The translations under genes were made by a program, and so were the position numbers. A stretch of 7,637 nt of DNA from Acidobacteriaceae bacterium (lineage in GTDB: Bacteria; Acidobacteriota; Terriglobia; Terriglobales; Acidobacteriaceae), in assembly GCA_030040115.1 (NCBI GenBank), contig JASHUH010000404.1:1-7637 (forward strand), written 5' to 3'. This document shows positions 6,298 through 7,637 of this stretch, in pieces; the first letter of the stretch is position 1, and every line of letters starts with the position of its first letter. The notes below the pieces were generated by a model. The model made no database searches. It had not been told where the DNA came from and saw nothing but the letters and a program-made list of their open reading frames with translations.

Positions 6298-7163
6298 GGC
6301 GGCTATTGGCGATCGTATTGGGTGGATTCGCCGCGGGCATCGCGCAGCCGGCGTTTGCGCAAAGCGGAAGCCTGACCTTGCCGAAGGCCGTCGAAGCCGG
6401 CGCCGCCTTTTCCATCGCCATTGCCGGGAGCGGCAAAGCGACCTTATACATTGCCGGGCCAGGTCAGGTTTTGGAACGTCAGGTGGACCTCGGTCAGACT
6501 GTTGCTTTTCCGGTCGGCACACTTTATAACGCAGGCCGCTACGTGGTCATTTTAGAAGAGAGCCCAGCGCCGGAGACGGGCGAATTCGACGTCGTGCCGG
6601 AAAAGAGCGTTGCAAAATTAAGTTTTCTCGCCAGGCCCTCCCGGCTGCCTGTGGGCCTTCATGATGGCGTCACTGGAGCGGTTTACGCCTTTGACGCCTA
6701 CAAGAATCTGATCGTCGGGCCGACGCCGGTGTCGTTTGAATTGTCGGGTCCCTCGGGCGCGGCGCAGAAGCGCACGGTGGTCACAAAGTATGGCGCGGCT
6801 TGGACGGAATTCGATTCCACGGCGCGCCAAGGCGCGGATCAATTCGTGGCCGAAACGGGCCCGGCTTCAACGCGGCGAGTCATCAGCCAGGTGCCTGGGG
6901 ACCCATGCGGGTTAACGATGACCGCGAAGCGTGACGGCAAACAAGTCCAACTCCAAACCGCTCCCATTCGCGACTGCAGCGGCAACCCCGTCCCGGATGG
7001 AGAGGTGGTTACTTTCACGGCGTCTTACGGCGACGATCAATCCACGGCGGACGTGCCGATTAAAGGGGGAATCGCCAAGATTGACATGCCGATCCATGAC
7101 GGAGCTCTCGTTTCCGTCGCCAGCGGAGTGGTGATGGGGAATCAGATTAGGTGGGAGAAGTAA
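6294..7163 (+). CDS. Secreted protein of about three Ig-like beta domains
   Basis: The protein has 289 residues and starts with GTG. A clear signal peptide covers residues 1-22: R2-R3, a hydrophobic core, and A-F-A before Gln23. The mature protein is Gly-, Val- and Thr-rich and reads as beta strands throughout. Three units are suggested: 24-102, 106-197 and 203-287. The second and third resemble bacterial Ig-like (Big_1/invasin-type) repeats, with a D-A-Y-K-N-L turn (134-139) and an S-G-N-P-V-P-D-G segment (229-236) followed by a V-T-F-T strand. The only two cysteines, C205 and C228, both fall in the third unit and could form a disulfide in an oxidising compartment. No membrane anchor, sorting motif or catalytic motif is visible, so a binding or structural role is the simplest reading. 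The gene is third in the operon; its start overlaps the previous stop and the next gene follows after 2 bp. No specific family name can be given. Confidence 0.85.
   Translation: MRRLLAIVLGGFAAGIAQPAFAQSGSLTLPKAVEAGAAFSIAIAGSGKATLYIAGPGQVLERQVDLGQTVAFPVGTLYNAGRYVVILEESPAPETGEFDVVPEKSVAKLSFLARPSRLPVGLHDGVTGAVYAFDAYKNLIVGPTPVSFELSGPSGAAQKRTVVTKYGAAWTEFDSTARQGADQFVAETGPASTRRVISQVPGDPCGLTMTAKRDGKQVQLQTAPIRDCSGNPVPDGEVVTFTASYGDDQSTADVPIKGGIAKIDMPIHDGALVSVASGVVMGNQIRWEK
7153..7157 (+). promoter_or_regulatory. Shine-Dalgarno of the fourth operon gene
   Basis: GGGAG lies inside the last codons of the Ig-like gene, 8 nt before ATG 7166. It supports this ATG, which stands directly before a signal peptide. 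Confidence 0.7.
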
Positions 7164-7165
7164 GC

Positions 7166-7637
7166 ATGCTGAGGCGGATTCTCATCGTTTGTGCGGGACT
7201 TGCGCTGGCTGCGAGCATGGCGGCCGCCCAACCCTCGGTGCGCATCGAGCCGGCAACGCTCCAAGGACCGCGAGCCTTGGCCGAACAGACCGCAAATAGC
7301 GTGATTCAGGATTACCTTCAATCGTGGCGGAGCCTTAGCTTGGCTCTCGATCAGAATAACCCGGATCTTCTCGATGCTGATTTTACCGGCGACGCCAAAA
7401 GCAAACTCGCCGAAACCATTCGCGAACAAGCCGCGTTGGGAATTACTACTCGTTATCAGGACTTGGCGCACGATGTTCAGATCGTCTTTTACTCTCCGGA
7501 GGGACTGTCGCTCGAATTGACGGATCTTGTCCAATACGAGGTGCAACTGTTCGATCACGGCAAGCCAGAATCGAAACAGCAGGTGCGCGCCCGATATGTC
7601 GTGATGTTAACTCCCGCCCAGGTGCGCTGGCGGGTGC
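7166..7637 (+). CDS. Secreted protein, probably NTF2-like, C-terminus cut by window edge
   Basis: 157 codons are visible before the right edge and there is no stop. A signal peptide covers residues 1-21: R3-R4, a hydrophobic core, and A-A-A before Gln22. After a short linker, residues 36-60 form a helix ending in a Trp-containing segment (W54). Residues 62-105 hold further helices, and 105-157 read as long strands (V-Q-I-V-F-Y, L-E-L-T-D, Y-E-V-Q-L-F, R-Y-V-V-M-L), reaching R-W-R-V at the edge. Helices followed by a curved sheet closing on a Trp strand is the NTF2/SnoaL-like plan, often used for ligand binding or assembly. I see no catalytic residues that can be named. It is fourth in the operon, two bases after the Ig-like gene. 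Its general plan resembles the N-terminal part of the second operon gene, though sequence identity looks low. The family assignment is tentative; the gene itself is secure. Confidence 0.8.
   Translation, partial: MLRRILIVCAGLALAASMAAAQPSVRIEPATLQGPRALAEQTANSVIQDYLQSWRSLSLALDQNNPDLLDADFTGDAKSKLAETIREQAALGITTRYQDLAHDVQIVFYSPEGLSLELTDLVQYEVQLFDHGKPESKQQVRARYVVMLTPAQVRWRV

Overview
The window (7,637 bp, by eye GC-rich at a little under 60%) carries five protein genes in two divergent transcription units. No RNA gene, insertion sequence, CRISPR array or phage gene is visible. Long signal-peptide TPR proteins, Ig-like secreted proteins and an unlinked-looking GT-C membrane protein at this base composition suggest a Gram-negative environmental bacterium, perhaps of the Acidobacteria. 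That assignment is an impression from style, not proof.

Left arm (1-3140, minus strand): one very long open frame, cut by the left edge of the window, encodes the N-terminal 1,046 residues of an exported tetratricopeptide-repeat (TPR) protein. It begins with a TTG codon directly in front of a good signal peptide and contains no stop or frameshift in the window.

Middle (3141-3421): a divergent intergenic region of about 280 bp with no convincing gene. It holds a short perfect palindrome (3215-3225) and a 9-bp hairpin (3334-3356), both candidate control elements for the two units. I could not find a convincing sigma-70 promoter.

Right arm (3422-7637, plus strand): a tight four-gene operon. 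The genes are (1) a polytopic membrane protein resembling the '6-pyruvoyl-tetrahydropterin synthase-related' GT-C glycosyltransferase-like family; (2) a membrane-anchored or secreted protein with an NTF2-like N-terminal part followed by two FxLYD-like beta domains; (3) a secreted protein of about three Ig-like beta domains; and (4) a secreted, probably NTF2-like protein cut by the right edge. Junctions are ATGA (4-bp overlap), GTGA (4-bp overlap) and a 2-bp gap. Each downstream start has a strong Shine-Dalgarno sequence, so the four products are very likely made together.

Taken together, one integral membrane protein with a large extracytoplasmic domain plus four exported proteins looks like an envelope or cell-surface assembly. 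It could be glycan transfer or export with periplasmic scaffold proteins. I do not recognise it as a named system. The function is inference from architecture and gene order only.
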